Counted from the stretch's first letter, positions 16,337-24,961 are shown. The stretch is 44,335 bases of DNA from Clostridia bacterium (GCA_017461055.1 JAFTZI010000093.1:1-44335); one strand, 5' to 3'. Made by a program: numbers and translations. The notes: a model not told the origin generated them from the letters alone.

Positions 16337-16786
16337 CTATTTTATAGCTTGACGATAATTATCGTAATATGAAATGTCTACCTTTAAATTATCTTTTATA
16401 TAATTTTCTATTTCTTTACTGTATGTAATAATGTTTTTAAAGTCCTGCCTAACAATAATAATTGGGTTATCTCTGAATTTTCTTTTTAATGCTTCAGGTG
16501 ATGGTATAAGTATTATAGTAACATCCGATAAATTTATATTAAAATCTCGTCCATGCCCATTTATTAAGATAATTTGATTATCGTTAAATTCAACAAAGCT
16601 CTTTTTTAATAAGCAGCTCATTAAACAGAAAATGGGTGGAATGAAAAGTGCATAAGTAATCAATTCAATTAAATCCACATCTTTTGTTATGAAAAAAACA
16701 ATAAGCAATATGGCAATTAACACAAGCCCACCTATCGCAATCCACCTAAACAATTTTTCATCCTTAACATTTCTGCGGAATCTCAT
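16337..16786 (-). CDS. Two-TM membrane protein with C-terminal soluble domain, unknown
   Basis: A 149-aa protein starting MRFRRNVKDE. A longer frame is open to 16990, but GAGGAG ends 4 bases before this ATG and a promoter lies just upstream, so the short form is chosen. Two hydrophobic helices (about residues 16-37 and 44-64) are followed by about 80 residues of mixed beta/alpha character (VEFNDNQIILINGHG..., IIIVRQDFKNIITY). The layout resembles small bacterial PH-like (YcxB-type) membrane proteins, but I recognise no motif. A/T-rich codon use suggests recent acquisition. Confidence 0.6.
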   Translation of the reverse strand: MRFRRNVKDEKLFRWIAIGGLVLIAILLIVFFITKDVDLIELITYALFIPPIFCLMSCLLKKSFVEFNDNQIILINGHGRDFNINLSDVTIILIPSPEALKRKFRDNPIIIVRQDFKNIITYSKEIENYIKDNLKVDISYYDNYRQAIK

Positions 16787-16820
16787 TTTTCTCCTCAAAG
16801 CGTTTTTAATTACTTTTAAT

Positions 16821-16849
16821 AGTATATCACATTTTAATAAACAAATCAA
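16821..16849 (-). promoter_or_regulatory. Promoter of the 16786 minus-strand gene
   Basis: On the minus strand: TTGATT (16849-16844), 17-base spacer, TATACT (16826-16821). It starts about 35 bases before the chosen ATG, supporting that start. Confidence 0.65.
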
Positions 16850-16912
16850 GACAGCGCCTTGTATATTGAAAAGTTGTTCGTATCTTAGGTATGCTTTTGC
16901 TCTGATGTTCCG

Positions 16913-16941
16913 TTGACACAGTAGGAAACCTATGGTATAAT
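16913..16941 (+). promoter_or_regulatory. Promoter of the 16962 plus-strand gene
   Basis: TTGACA (16913-16918), 17 bases, TATAAT (16936-16941): a consensus sigma-A promoter with a leader of only about 14 nt. Confidence 0.8.
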
Positions 16942-16961
16942 AAAAAAAGGCAGGTGAAAAT

Positions 16962-17420
16962 ATGAAATTCAATGGGAAAAACGGTGGCATGGCAATAGCT
17001 GTGCGTAATCATATTATGTTGTTTAGGTCATTTGTAATTTCTTTATTTATCTTTATTGTTCCAACCGTCATTTTTATCTGCAACAGGAATCCGTATTTTT
17101 GGGTTTTCTTGATAATGCCCCTGTTCTTTTTAGTAGTATCTTTAGTAGTTTGTTTCGGCGTTAAATACGATGATGAGATATTTTTAGCCAAAGAAATAAA
17201 AGATCATATATTCGAAATCAAAAATAACTGTATTTTCAAGGACGGAAAAGAAATCAAGTTGATCCAATCTGTGAAAATATATCGTTACAAGGGCTTTCTG
17301 TATATGGAAACGTCTCATTCTATGTTTATTGTTAAGGACACTGATTTTGTGATAGGAACAAGAAAAGAATTTCTAACGTGGGCAAAGAGTTGTCGAATAA
17401 AGGTGTTGTGTGGATATTGA
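16962..17420 (+). CDS. Two-TM membrane protein with C-terminal soluble domain, unknown
   Basis: A 152-aa protein with CAGGTGAAA before the ATG. Hydrophobic helices at about residues 20-42 and 45-66 are followed by a soluble stretch (FEIKNNCIFKDGKEIKLIQ..., IVKDTDFVIGTRKEFLTWA) of about 80 residues. The plan (two helices, then a beta-rich domain) repeats that of the divergent neighbour at 16786-16337, although the residues differ. No function can be assigned. Confidence 0.6.
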   Translation: MKFNGKNGGMAIAVRNHIMLFRSFVISLFIFIVPTVIFICNRNPYFWVFLIMPLFFLVVSLVVCFGVKYDDEIFLAKEIKDHIFEIKNNCIFKDGKEIKLIQSVKIYRYKGFLYMETSHSMFIVKDTDFVIGTRKEFLTWAKSCRIKVLCGY

Positions 17421-17556
17421 CATAGAATGGTGCCATCGTTAGCATGCAAAACGGTACTGGCTCTCAGCCTGCGGGCTTCAGTCAGTCGTGGTTCTGACCA
17501 TTCCCCGAATGGTCACTTAGGTGCAACTCCACTTCAAGTCCCGTTTTAAACCCCTT
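17421..17556. other. Non-coding stretch with a hairpin and a partial inverted copy of the tRNA-Leu 3' end
   Basis: No gene seen. It contains TGACCATTC/GAATGGTCA (about 17496-17516) and, at 17533-17546, TTCAAGTCCCGTTT, the same 14 bases as the T-arm/acceptor end of the tRNA-Leu on the other strand. Together with the terminator palindrome this makes a long, interrupted inverted repeat about the tRNA 3' end. Confidence 0.5.
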
Positions 17557-17598
17557 ACCAAACAAAAAGGACACCATACGGTGTCCTTTTTGTTTGGT
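17557..17598 (-). terminator. Terminator of tRNA-Leu
   Basis: A perfect 19-bp inverted repeat (17557-17575 with 17580-17598, loop of 4) with A/T-rich outer parts. Read on the minus strand it starts at the CCA end of the tRNA and includes a GGACACC/GGTGTCC core followed by TTTTT, so it can stop transcription in both directions. Confidence 0.75.
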
Positions 17599-17678
17599 GC
17601 GAGAAACGGGACTTGAACCCGTACGAACAAATCACACGCCCCTCAAACGTGCGCGTCTGCCAATTCCGCCACTCTCGC
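17595..17678 (-). tRNA. tRNA-Leu (anticodon GAG)
   Basis: An 84-nt class II tRNA with encoded CCA. Acceptor GCGAGAG pairs with TTCTCGC (17599-17605 side), the D-arm GCG...CGC holds AATTGGCAGA, and the anticodon stem CACGT/GCGTG encloses TTGAGGG, giving GAG for CUC/CUU codons. A long variable arm follows, and the T-arm is ACGGG-TTCAAGT-CCCGT. All stems close. Confidence 0.95.
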
Positions 17679-17713
17679 ATATATTTATGTAGGTCTTGCA
17701 ACCTTGCTTGACT

Positions 17714-17742
17714 ATTATACTAAAATGAAATCGTTTTGTCAA
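17714..17742 (-). promoter_or_regulatory. Promoter of tRNA-Leu
   Basis: On the minus strand: TTGACA (17742-17737), 17 bases, TATAAT (17719-17714). Start would be near 17707, 29 nt before the mature 5' end. Confidence 0.85.
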
Positions 17743-17825
17743 TACCTTTTTTGAATTTTTTTAAGAAATTTTTCTTTTTTTAATCAGTACTTAAAAAGGT
17801 TGTGCTTGTAAAGGGTCTATAAAGC

Positions 17826-17856
17826 AAAAACCGCTCTTGAATTTAAAGAGCGGTTT
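17826..17856 (-). terminator. Terminator of the 82-aa membrane protein gene
   Basis: Minus-strand stem AAACCGCTCTT with AAGAGCGGTTT, loop of 7, then T-rich tail; starts 16 bases after the stop codon. Confidence 0.85.
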
Positions 17857-17871
17857 ATGTAAGCTTTAAAA

Positions 17872-18120
17872 TTAGTCAGCAAGAACTGAAATCTTGTTGC
17901 TTGTAATTTCTGTAACAAGGTCAACAATCCAAGCAATAAAGTTACCAACACCGGTAACAAGAACAAGGATACCAACAACAAGTGTTACAACGTTCTTTGT
18001 TTCCAAGAATCTGATGATACGGTAGATACCACCGATAACAGCGCCAAGCAAAAGCTGAAGAAGAACCTTAACAATCTTTGGAAGCGCCTCGTAAGAAGCT
18101 GTAAGTGAATTATTAGCCAT
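17872..18120 (-). CDS. Small two-TM membrane protein (82 aa), unknown
   Basis: An 82-aa protein with AGGAGGG 7-8 bases before the ATG. Helix 1 spans about residues 16-38 (VKVLLQLLLGAVIGGIYRII) and helix 2 about 43-68 (VVTLVVGILVLVTGVGNFIAWIV). It has its own promoter and terminator. Proteins of this size and pattern are frequent in gut Clostridia, but I know no function. The strong signals suggest good expression. Confidence 0.75.
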   Translation of the reverse strand: MANNSLTASYEALPKIVKVLLQLLLGAVIGGIYRIIRFLETKNVVTLVVGILVLVTGVGNFIAWIVDLVTEITSNKISVLAD

Positions 18121-18168
18121 TGAACTACCCTCCTATATTATTATTAAAGCATTAACTTTAACGACTTC

Positions 18169-18197
18169 ATTATATCATATCATAGATGAAATAGCAA
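18169..18197 (-). promoter_or_regulatory. Promoter of the 82-aa membrane protein gene
   Basis: On the minus strand: TTGCTA (18197-18192), 17 bases, TATAAT (18174-18169). Confidence 0.75.
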
Positions 18198-18265
18198 GAG
18201 ATTTTTTAATAAATGATTAATTTTTTGCGTGGCAAAAATAAAATTAAAGTACTGCACAAAAAAAC

Positions 18266-18294
18266 TTGCATATTTATTATAAATATGATAAAAT
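18266..18294 (+). promoter_or_regulatory. Promoter of miaB
   Basis: TTGCAT (18266-18271), 17 bases, TAAAAT (18289-18294), 43 bases before the miaB ATG. Confidence 0.7.
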
Positions 18295-18336
18295 ATATTA
18301 GATTATATTATAAAGGATTTACTATAATAACCGTAT

Positions 18337-19740
18337 ATGATAACTACAAGTAGTTTTGTAAGCGAAAGTGAGCTTTTGTTGCAGGAAAAGTATAAAAGTG
18401 AAATTCGCAAAAAAATAAAGGATAAAGGCTTAAGCGCATTTGTTTTCACTCTTGGCTGTCAGCAAAATGAGGCTGACAGTGAAAGAATAAGAGGCGCGCT
18501 TAAAGAGGTGGGCTATAAGATAACCGAAAATGAAGAAGAGGCGGACTTGCTTATTGTCAACACCTGCGCAATAAGAGAGCACGCCGAGCGTAGAGCTCTG
18601 TCCGTTATCGGTAGATTTAAGCATTACAAGGCAAAAAATCCCGATATAATTATCGGTGTGTGTGGCTGTATGACTGCACAACAGCACCGCGCGGAGCAAA
18701 TAAAGCATTCATACCATTATGTTGATTTTACCTTTGGTACAAGCATGCTTTATCGCTTGCCAGAGTTTATAAACAATGCCTTGAATAAAGGAAAGCGCTG
18801 CTTTCTGTTAGATAGCGAAAAGCCTGAAATTGCCGAAGGAATTGAAATTCAAAGAGAAAGCAATTATAAGGCTTGGGTCAGCATTATGTATGGCTGTAAT
18901 AACTTCTGTACATATTGCATAGTGCCATATGTTCGCGGACGTGAGCGCAGCCGAAATATGAAGGACGTTCTTTGCGAAATAGAGGACTTAGCCAAAAAGG
19001 GCTACAAGGACATTACCCTCTTGGGTCAAAACGTAAATTCCTACGGTAAAGATTTAGAGGGCGCACCCACCATTGCAGATTTGCTGAATGAAGTCGGCAA
19101 AATAGAGGGCGATTTTATGATTCATTTAATGACATCACACCCAAAGGATGCTTCAAGTGAAATGATAGAGGCTCTTTCCAAAAATCCACACTCAACTAAT
19201 CATTTTCATCTGCCGCTTCAAAGCGGCTCAGACGCGATTTTGAAGAAAATGAACAGACATTACGATAAAAAGCGTTACCTTTCAATAGTTGATGAATTAA
19301 GAGCTAAAAATAAGGACATTACCCTTACAACCGATATAATTGTGGGATTTCCCGGCGAAACCGAGGAGGACTTTAATCAAACCGTAGAAATTATAAAAAA
19401 GGTACGCTTTGATTCTATCTTTTCATTTATCTACTCCCCAAGAAAGGGCACGCCTGCCTATGAAATGGAGCAAGTGCCTGAGGAAATAAAGCACCAAAGA
19501 TATGACTATTTATGTCAGGTTCAAAACGAAATTGCCAATGAAATTAACCAAACCTACGTTGGCAAGATAATACGGGTTTTAGTCGACGGAAAAAGCAAAA
19601 ACAACGAAAATGTATATACATCACGCACAGAGGGAAACAAAATCGTCCATTTTGAGTGTGACACGGACTATACAGGCAAGTTTATTAATGTTAAAATCAC
19701 ACGGGCAGACACATTTGCTCTGTACGGTGAAAAAATATAG
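18337..19740 (+). CDS. miaB: tRNA-2-methylthio-N6-dimethylallyladenosine synthase
   Basis: A 467-aa radical-SAM methylthiotransferase that adds the 2-methylthio group to i6A37 of tRNAs reading UNN codons. The N-terminal UPF0004 domain carries auxiliary [4Fe-4S] ligands Cys41 (TLGCQQNEADSE), Cys77 (VNTCAIREHAE) and Cys111 (CGCMTAQQ). The radical-SAM motif is Cys187-x3-Cys191-x2-Cys194 (CNNFCTYC), followed by VPYVRGRERSR, and a TRAM domain forms the last 65 residues. The CQQNEADSER segment favours MiaB over MtaB or RimO. AAAGGAT upstream is rather far from the ATG, so the exact start is less sure. Confidence 0.93.
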   Translation: MITTSSFVSESELLLQEKYKSEIRKKIKDKGLSAFVFTLGCQQNEADSERIRGALKEVGYKITENEEEADLLIVNTCAIREHAERRALSVIGRFKHYKAKNPDIIIGVCGCMTAQQHRAEQIKHSYHYVDFTFGTSMLYRLPEFINNALNKGKRCFLLDSEKPEIAEGIEIQRESNYKAWVSIMYGCNNFCTYCIVPYVRGRERSRNMKDVLCEIEDLAKKGYKDITLLGQNVNSYGKDLEGAPTIADLLNEVGKIEGDFMIHLMTSHPKDASSEMIEALSKNPHSTNHFHLPLQSGSDAILKKMNRHYDKKRYLSIVDELRAKNKDITLTTDIIVGFPGETEEDFNQTVEIIKKVRFDSIFSFIYSPRKGTPAYEMEQVPEEIKHQRYDYLCQVQNEIANEINQTYVGKIIRVLVDGKSKNNENVYTSRTEGNKIVHFECDTDYTGKFINVKITRADTFALYGEKI

Positions 19741-19764
19741 TATAAAGCAAAGGAGAAAAAAGCT

Positions 19765-20160
19765 ATGGAAATTATGGAATTAGCTGCACAGCTTGGTCAG
19801 GCTATAAAGGCTGACGAAAGAATTACAAAAATGAACGAGGCAAGAGAGGCTTACGAAAAGGATGAGGACATCCAAAAGCTTATGCTTGAGTACAACACTC
19901 AGCAAATCGCGCTTGCAGAGGAATACAAAAAGTCCCCTGTTGACGAAAACATTGTTAATGCAATCGAAAACAGACTTAACGAGATTGTAACAGCAGTTAC
20001 ATCAAACCCTGTATTTGCTCAGGTTAACGAGGCTCAAGAGGCTGTTAACAAGCTTATGAACGAGGTAAATGCTGAAATCGAATTCCAAATCACAGGTCAG
20101 CGTCCTTGCGCGCATGATTGCAGCTCCTGTGGCAGTGATTGCGGACATCACCACCACTAA
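19765..20160 (+). CDS. ylbF: YlbF/YmcA-family protein with Cys/His-rich tail
   Basis: A 131-aa, mostly helical protein (AKEX-rich, residues 1-108) of the Com_YlbF family, between miaB and mutS as in other Clostridia. In B. subtilis, YlbF, YmcA and YaaT form the Y-complex that steers RNase Y and binds [4Fe-4S] clusters. Here the C-terminal tail has four Cys and five His (CAHDCSSCGSDCGHHHH), a plausible metal or Fe-S site. A ribosome binding site AAAGGAG precedes the ATG. The family call is good; a Y-complex role is inference. Confidence 0.82.
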   Translation: MEIMELAAQLGQAIKADERITKMNEAREAYEKDEDIQKLMLEYNTQQIALAEEYKKSPVDENIVNAIENRLNEIVTAVTSNPVFAQVNEAQEAVNKLMNEVNAEIEFQITGQRPCAHDCSSCGSDCGHHHH

Positions 20161-20167
20161 TTTAAAA

Positions 20168-20341
20168 TGGCTCTGTCACCTCACCTGACTGATTTTTAGC
20201 GGTAAATTACTGCGAAATGCTTCGTGTTATTGCTCAGTTACAGACGCTAAAGAGTATGCGCCTTCGCAAAGCACTTGCCTTTCTTGTAATTTCCTCGCTA
20301 AATCACAAATATGTTAATCAGTCATTCTCTGTGACACATCC
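20168..20341. repeat. MITE-like imperfect inverted-repeat element between ylbF and mutS
   Basis: About 174 bp with arms alike over about 50 bases: left TGGCTCTGTCAC...TGACTGATT...TTTAGCGGTAAATTAC; right, on the other strand, GGATGTGTCAC...TGACTGATT...TTTAGCGAGGAAATTAC. It is flanked by a direct repeat TTTAAAA (20161-20167 and 20342-20348). No coding frame. It is an insertion in an otherwise close miaB-ylbF-mutS series. Confidence 0.6.
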
Positions 20342-20368
20342 TTTAAAACAAAGAGAGGAGAAAACAGT

Positions 20369-22954
20369 ATGACATCTATGATGCTACAATATCTCGAGAT
20401 AAAGGAACAATATAAAGATTTTATACTGTTTTACCGTCTCGGAGATTTTTATGAAATGTTTTTCCAGGATGCTGTAACTGCTTCAAGAGAGTTAGAGCTA
20501 ACCCTGACAGGCAGAGATTGCGGTGAAAAGGAAAGAGCGCCTATGTGCGGTGTTCCTTTTCATAGCGTTGAGCCTTACATAGGCAAGCTTATATCTAAGG
20601 GCTATAAGGTTGCAATCTGCGAGCAGGTAGAGGACCCGGCAACAGCCAAGGGTATTGTTAAGCGCGAGGTCGTAAGAGAAATTACACCGGGCACCGTTGT
20701 TGAAAGCTCCTTGCTCAGTGAAAACAGAAACAATTATTTATGCTCCCTGTACTTTGATAAAGACGTGGTGGGCATTTCCTTTGCAGATATTTCCACAGGT
20801 GAAATATGTGCAACAAGCTTTGAAAATGACACAACCAAGGTTTTAAACGAGCTTGGTACCTATGCGCCAAAGGAAATTATAACAAACCTTAGTAAGTCAG
20901 AGGGCGCATTTCTTTCAGAATTTGCAAAGGAGCGCTTAGGAGCGCTTTGCGAATTTGAAATGAATAGTTACTTTAACTATTCAGATTCCACCCAAAGAGT
21001 AATGACACAATTTGGCAAGGCGTTTTTAGATGCTCATTCAGAGGATGAATGTGTAATAAGCGCAGTAGGCGCAATTCTTGAATATATAGTAAAGACACAA
21101 AAAATAGATATTTCCTACATTAATAATATTGACGTATATGCACAGGGTCAGTTCTTGGAAATGGACCTAAACACAAGACGCAACTTAGAGCTTTGCGAAA
21201 ATATGCGTACAAAGGAAAAAAGAGGAAGTCTTTACTGGGTTCTTGACAAAACCAAAACCTCAATGGGCGCAAGAATGTTAAGGAATTACGTGGAGCATCC
21301 ACTCCTTGACGTTAAAAAAATCAATGCAAGACAAGGGGCAATAGCTACCCTTTACGATAATCTTGTATTAAGGGAAGAATTAAGCGAGCAGCTAAAAAGC
21401 GTTTTAGACCTGGAAAGGCTGATGACAAAGGTAGTTTACGGAACAGCCAACGGAAAGGATATGCGCGCTATATGGTCAACGCTTAAGGTTATTCCGGAGG
21501 TTAAAAATCTCTTGTTTACCGTTGGCACACAGGAGCTTAACCACATAAGAGACAATCTCGACACACTCGAGGACATTTGTACCCTTATTGACAGTATGAT
21601 AGTAGATTTACCGCCATTTTCCATAAGAGAGGGCGGCTTTATCAAGGACGGCTTTAACGAAAATGTTGATAGCCTTCGTTCTATTATGACAGACGGTAAG
21701 GGCTGGATTTCGAAAATAGAAGAGGACGAAAGAGAAAAAACAGGCATTAAAACCTTAAAAATCGGCTATAACCGTGTGTTTGGCTACTATATTGAGGTTA
21801 CAAAATCCTTAATTTCTCAAGTTCCGGAAAGATATATAAGAAAGCAAACGCTTTCAAATTGCGAAAGATACATAACCGAAGAATTAAAGAATATGGAGTC
21901 AAGTGTTTTGGGAGCAAGCGAAAAGCTCTGCGCCTTGGAATATGATTTATTCTGCGAGTTAAGAGAAAAGGTAAGCGACAATCTTAAGCGCATACAAAGA
22001 AGCGCAAATATGCTTGCTCGACTTGATGTCTATATTTCCTTAGCAGAGGTAGCGGTTAAAAACAACTACGTCTGTCCTGAGGTAGATTATAGCGACGTTT
22101 TGGAAATAAAGGACGGTCGCCACCCTGTTGTTGAGCAATTTGTTAAGGACAGCTATTTTGTCCCCAACGATACATATTTAAACACAACAACCGATAAAAT
22201 GGCGCTTATCACAGGACCGAATATGGCTGGTAAATCCACCTATATGCGTCAAAGCGCCCTGATTGTGCTAATGGCGCAAATAGGTTCATTTGTCCCTGCA
22301 AAGAGCGCAAGAATAGGTGTTGTGGACAAGCTGTTTACACGTGTTGGCGCATCTGACGACTTAGCCTCAGGCCAGTCAACCTTTATGCTTGAAATGGCAG
22401 AGGTTGCCTATATTTTATCTAACGCAACCAAAAAGAGCTTCATAATATACGATGAAATAGGCAGAGGCACATCAACCTTTGACGGTATGAGCATTGCAAG
22501 AGCAATTGCAGAATACACAGCAGGCAAAAAAATAGGTGCAAAGTCAATGTTTGCAACCCATTATCACGAGCTAACCACCTTAGAAGAGGAAATTAAGGGC
22601 ATCGTTAACTACAATATTGCCGCAAAAAAGCGCGGTGAGGACATAATATTCCTCCGTAAAATTGTAAAGGGCCCCACAGACGATAGCTACGGTATTGAGG
22701 TAGCAAGGCTTGCAGGCGTGCCAAACGAGGTAGTTAAGCGCGCAAGAGCAATTTTGGGTCAAATGATAGAAAACGGATTTGTTGAAGCGCCTGTAAAGAA
22801 AGCAGCCGTATCTCAGGATATGAATGTAACAATGTCCTTTGAGGATATGAGCATTTATGAGGCTGCGGACAAAATTAAAAAGGTAGATATAAATACACTA
22901 ACTCCAATCGAGGCAATGAACTTTATCTACGAATTAAAGAAAATGATTAACTAA
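20369..22954 (+). CDS. mutS: DNA mismatch repair ATPase MutS
   Basis: An 861-aa MutS1. The mismatch-reading Phe-x-Glu is in GDFYEMFFQDA at about residues 25-35. Domain II, core and clamp domains follow, then the ABC ATPase: Walker A GPNMAGKST near 616, the signature region (ASDDLASGQSTFMLEM), Walker B DEIGRGTS near 695, and FATHYHELT. The last 60 residues hold the tetramerisation region. AGAGAGGAG precedes the ATG. It recognises mispairs and recruits MutL, encoded 30 bases downstream. Confidence 0.97.
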   Translation: MTSMMLQYLEIKEQYKDFILFYRLGDFYEMFFQDAVTASRELELTLTGRDCGEKERAPMCGVPFHSVEPYIGKLISKGYKVAICEQVEDPATAKGIVKREVVREITPGTVVESSLLSENRNNYLCSLYFDKDVVGISFADISTGEICATSFENDTTKVLNELGTYAPKEIITNLSKSEGAFLSEFAKERLGALCEFEMNSYFNYSDSTQRVMTQFGKAFLDAHSEDECVISAVGAILEYIVKTQKIDISYINNIDVYAQGQFLEMDLNTRRNLELCENMRTKEKRGSLYWVLDKTKTSMGARMLRNYVEHPLLDVKKINARQGAIATLYDNLVLREELSEQLKSVLDLERLMTKVVYGTANGKDMRAIWSTLKVIPEVKNLLFTVGTQELNHIRDNLDTLEDICTLIDSMIVDLPPFSIREGGFIKDGFNENVDSLRSIMTDGKGWISKIEEDEREKTGIKTLKIGYNRVFGYYIEVTKSLISQVPERYIRKQTLSNCERYITEELKNMESSVLGASEKLCALEYDLFCELREKVSDNLKRIQRSANMLARLDVYISLAEVAVKNNYVCPEVDYSDVLEIKDGRHPVVEQFVKDSYFVPNDTYLNTTTDKMALITGPNMAGKSTYMRQSALIVLMAQIGSFVPAKSARIGVVDKLFTRVGASDDLASGQSTFMLEMAEVAYILSNATKKSFIIYDEIGRGTSTFDGMSIARAIAEYTAGKKIGAKSMFATHYHELTTLEEEIKGIVNYNIAAKKRGEDIIFLRKIVKGPTDDSYGIEVARLAGVPNEVVKRARAILGQMIENGFVEAPVKKAAVSQDMNVTMSFEDMSIYEAADKIKKVDINTLTPIEAMNFIYELKKMIN

Positions 22955-22984
22955 ACCAAAAATACTTAAGGAGAGGGGAAGAAA

Positions 22985-24961
22985 ATGGGAAAAATTAATG
23001 TTCTTGGCTTTGATGTAGCAAACCTAATAGCTGCTGGCGAGGTTGTCGATCGCCCTTCCTCTGTCGTTAAGGAGCTTTTGGAAAATGCTATTGACGCAGG
23101 AGCAACAAAAATAACCGTTGAAATTAAAAATGGCGGCAGCTCCTTTATAAGAATATCAGACGATGGCTGCGGAATGGAGCACGAGGATTTACCAACTGCC
23201 ATTTTGCGTCACGCAACAAGTAAAATTAAAAACGCAGACGATTTAAATGAAATAATGACCCTCGGCTTTCGCGGAGAGGCATTAGCCGCTATTTCCTCGG
23301 TTTCCAAGGTGAGAATTATGTCAAGGCAAAGAGGTAGCGAAATGGGCTCCTTGCTTGAAGCACACGGCGGTGAAATTCAAAGCCATATTAAATCGGGCTG
23401 CACAGAGGGAACAACCGTAATTGTTGAGGACATATTCTATAACGTCCCCGCAAGAAAGAAATTCCTAAAGTCCGACAGGGCAGAAACCTCGGCGGTCAGC
23501 GCAGTTGTTGAAAAGGTTGCCCTATCACGCCCCGACATTTCCTTCAGATACATAACCGACGGTGGCTTAAAGTATTTAACCCAAGGTGACGGTAATCTGC
23601 AAAACGCAGTTTATGCGGTTTTGGGCAGGGACGTGGCTAAAAAAACCGTAAAGGTTATGCGTCAGGATGGTGGAATTAAGGTACAAGGCTACATCTCCAC
23701 ACCCGAATATGCAAGCGCGTACAGAACACAGGAAAACTTTTATATAAACTCAAGATTTGTAAAAAGTAAAACCGCACAGGCGGCAATTGAGCAGGCATAT
23801 GCATCATACATTCCAAGCGGCAAATTTCCTTTTTGCGTGCTTAATATTATAATTGACCCATCAAGCGTTGATGTAAATGTTCACCCTGCAAAATTAGAGG
23901 TTAAATTCTCAAACGAAAAGCTTGTATTCGATGCAGTTTATTATGCGGTAAGAACCGCCCTTGACGGTGGCATACAAAGACCTACCCTATACGACGAGCC
24001 GGACAATATTGTTAGCGGCAAGGGCAAGGAGCTTCTTCAAGCTCCGTTCCCAGTAACCGATAGGTCTGAAAAAACACCAAAGGCAGAAAAAATAGTTTTT
24101 GATACAAACAGTAATTTTGGTATTTTAAGACAGGATAATACCATTAATTATTCTGATTTACAGCCACAGAAAAGCAATGCTCCCGTATCAAGACCGTCAA
24201 ATGACTATGCTGACGAGGAAGCCTTTTCATTAAGCTTCCCGAAAAAGCAGGAGCAAAAGGCAGAGCCAATTAGGGTTGAAAATCACAACGAAAACCCAAA
24301 AATACTCGGGGACGTGTCTGATTTTGACGAAAAAACCGACGAAAAAGACGGTACAACCTCGCCAAATGATAAAATTGTACCCGACTATAAAATAATAGGT
24401 GAGGCATTTAACTCATATGTAATTTTGGAAATGGGCGATTTGATGTATCTTATTGATAAGCACGCGGCCCACGAAAGAATTATATTTGAGGATTTAAAGA
24501 AAAAGCTTAGCCTAAAAGCCCCATCATCTCAAGTTCTTATGCTGCCCGTTGTAGCTCATTTGAATAACGAGGAGCTGATAGCCTTGCATCAGTACGGAGA
24601 TGAAATCAAAAAAACAGGCTTTTCCTATGATATAGACGAAAAAGCTGTTTATTTGCACGAAATTCCGTCTGAGATTGAGGTAAGCGGCGCGCAGGATGCC
24701 TTCAGCGCTCTTGTATCAAGGCTGGCGGCAAAAGAGGGCTATGGCGAATTAACAAGATATGAGCATTTTGAAAAGGCTCTTTACCAAGCCTCCTGCAAGG
24801 CTGCAATCAAGGCGGGAAGAGTTTATGACCATGCCCATATTAAGTGGATTTGCGACAGGGTATTAACCCTTGACAATATAAAATACTGTCCTCACGGACG
24901 TCCAATAGCCTTTGAAATTACAAAGCACTTTTTGGAAAAGCAGTTTGAAAGGATAAAATAA
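22985..24961 (+). CDS. mutL: DNA mismatch repair protein MutL with endonuclease motif
   Basis: A 658-aa protein. The N-terminal GHKL ATPase (residues 1-330) shows IAAGEVVDRPSSVVKELLENAIDAGA, DDGCGM, ATSKI and LGFRGEALAAI. A variable acidic linker spans about 345-475. The C-terminal domain has the nicking-endonuclease signature DKHAAHERIIFE near residues 490-501 (the usual DQHA with Gln replaced by Lys), ACKAAIKAG, and CPHGRPI near the end, all metal-site elements of MutL from bacteria without MutH. The stop codon directly touches the tgt start (TAA then ATG), indicating coupling. Confidence 0.96.
   Translation: MGKINVLGFDVANLIAAGEVVDRPSSVVKELLENAIDAGATKITVEIKNGGSSFIRISDDGCGMEHEDLPTAILRHATSKIKNADDLNEIMTLGFRGEALAAISSVSKVRIMSRQRGSEMGSLLEAHGGEIQSHIKSGCTEGTTVIVEDIFYNVPARKKFLKSDRAETSAVSAVVEKVALSRPDISFRYITDGGLKYLTQGDGNLQNAVYAVLGRDVAKKTVKVMRQDGGIKVQGYISTPEYASAYRTQENFYINSRFVKSKTAQAAIEQAYASYIPSGKFPFCVLNIIIDPSSVDVNVHPAKLEVKFSNEKLVFDAVYYAVRTALDGGIQRPTLYDEPDNIVSGKGKELLQAPFPVTDRSEKTPKAEKIVFDTNSNFGILRQDNTINYSDLQPQKSNAPVSRPSNDYADEEAFSLSFPKKQEQKAEPIRVENHNENPKILGDVSDFDEKTDEKDGTTSPNDKIVPDYKIIGEAFNSYVILEMGDLMYLIDKHAAHERIIFEDLKKKLSLKAPSSQVLMLPVVAHLNNEELIALHQYGDEIKKTGFSYDIDEKAVYLHEIPSEIEVSGAQDAFSALVSRLAAKEGYGELTRYEHFEKALYQASCKAAIKAGRVYDHAHIKWICDRVLTLDNIKYCPHGRPIAFEITKHFLEKQFERIK

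Noticed and set aside
16787..16990. Longer N-terminus for the minus-strand two-TM protein
   Set aside because: It would cross the promoter and the divergent gene start; GAGGAG lies right before the ATG at 16786.
17430..17560. Second tRNA on the plus strand
   Set aside because: T-arm-like TTCAAGTCCCG is present, but no T-stem, acceptor or anticodon arm can be folded around it.
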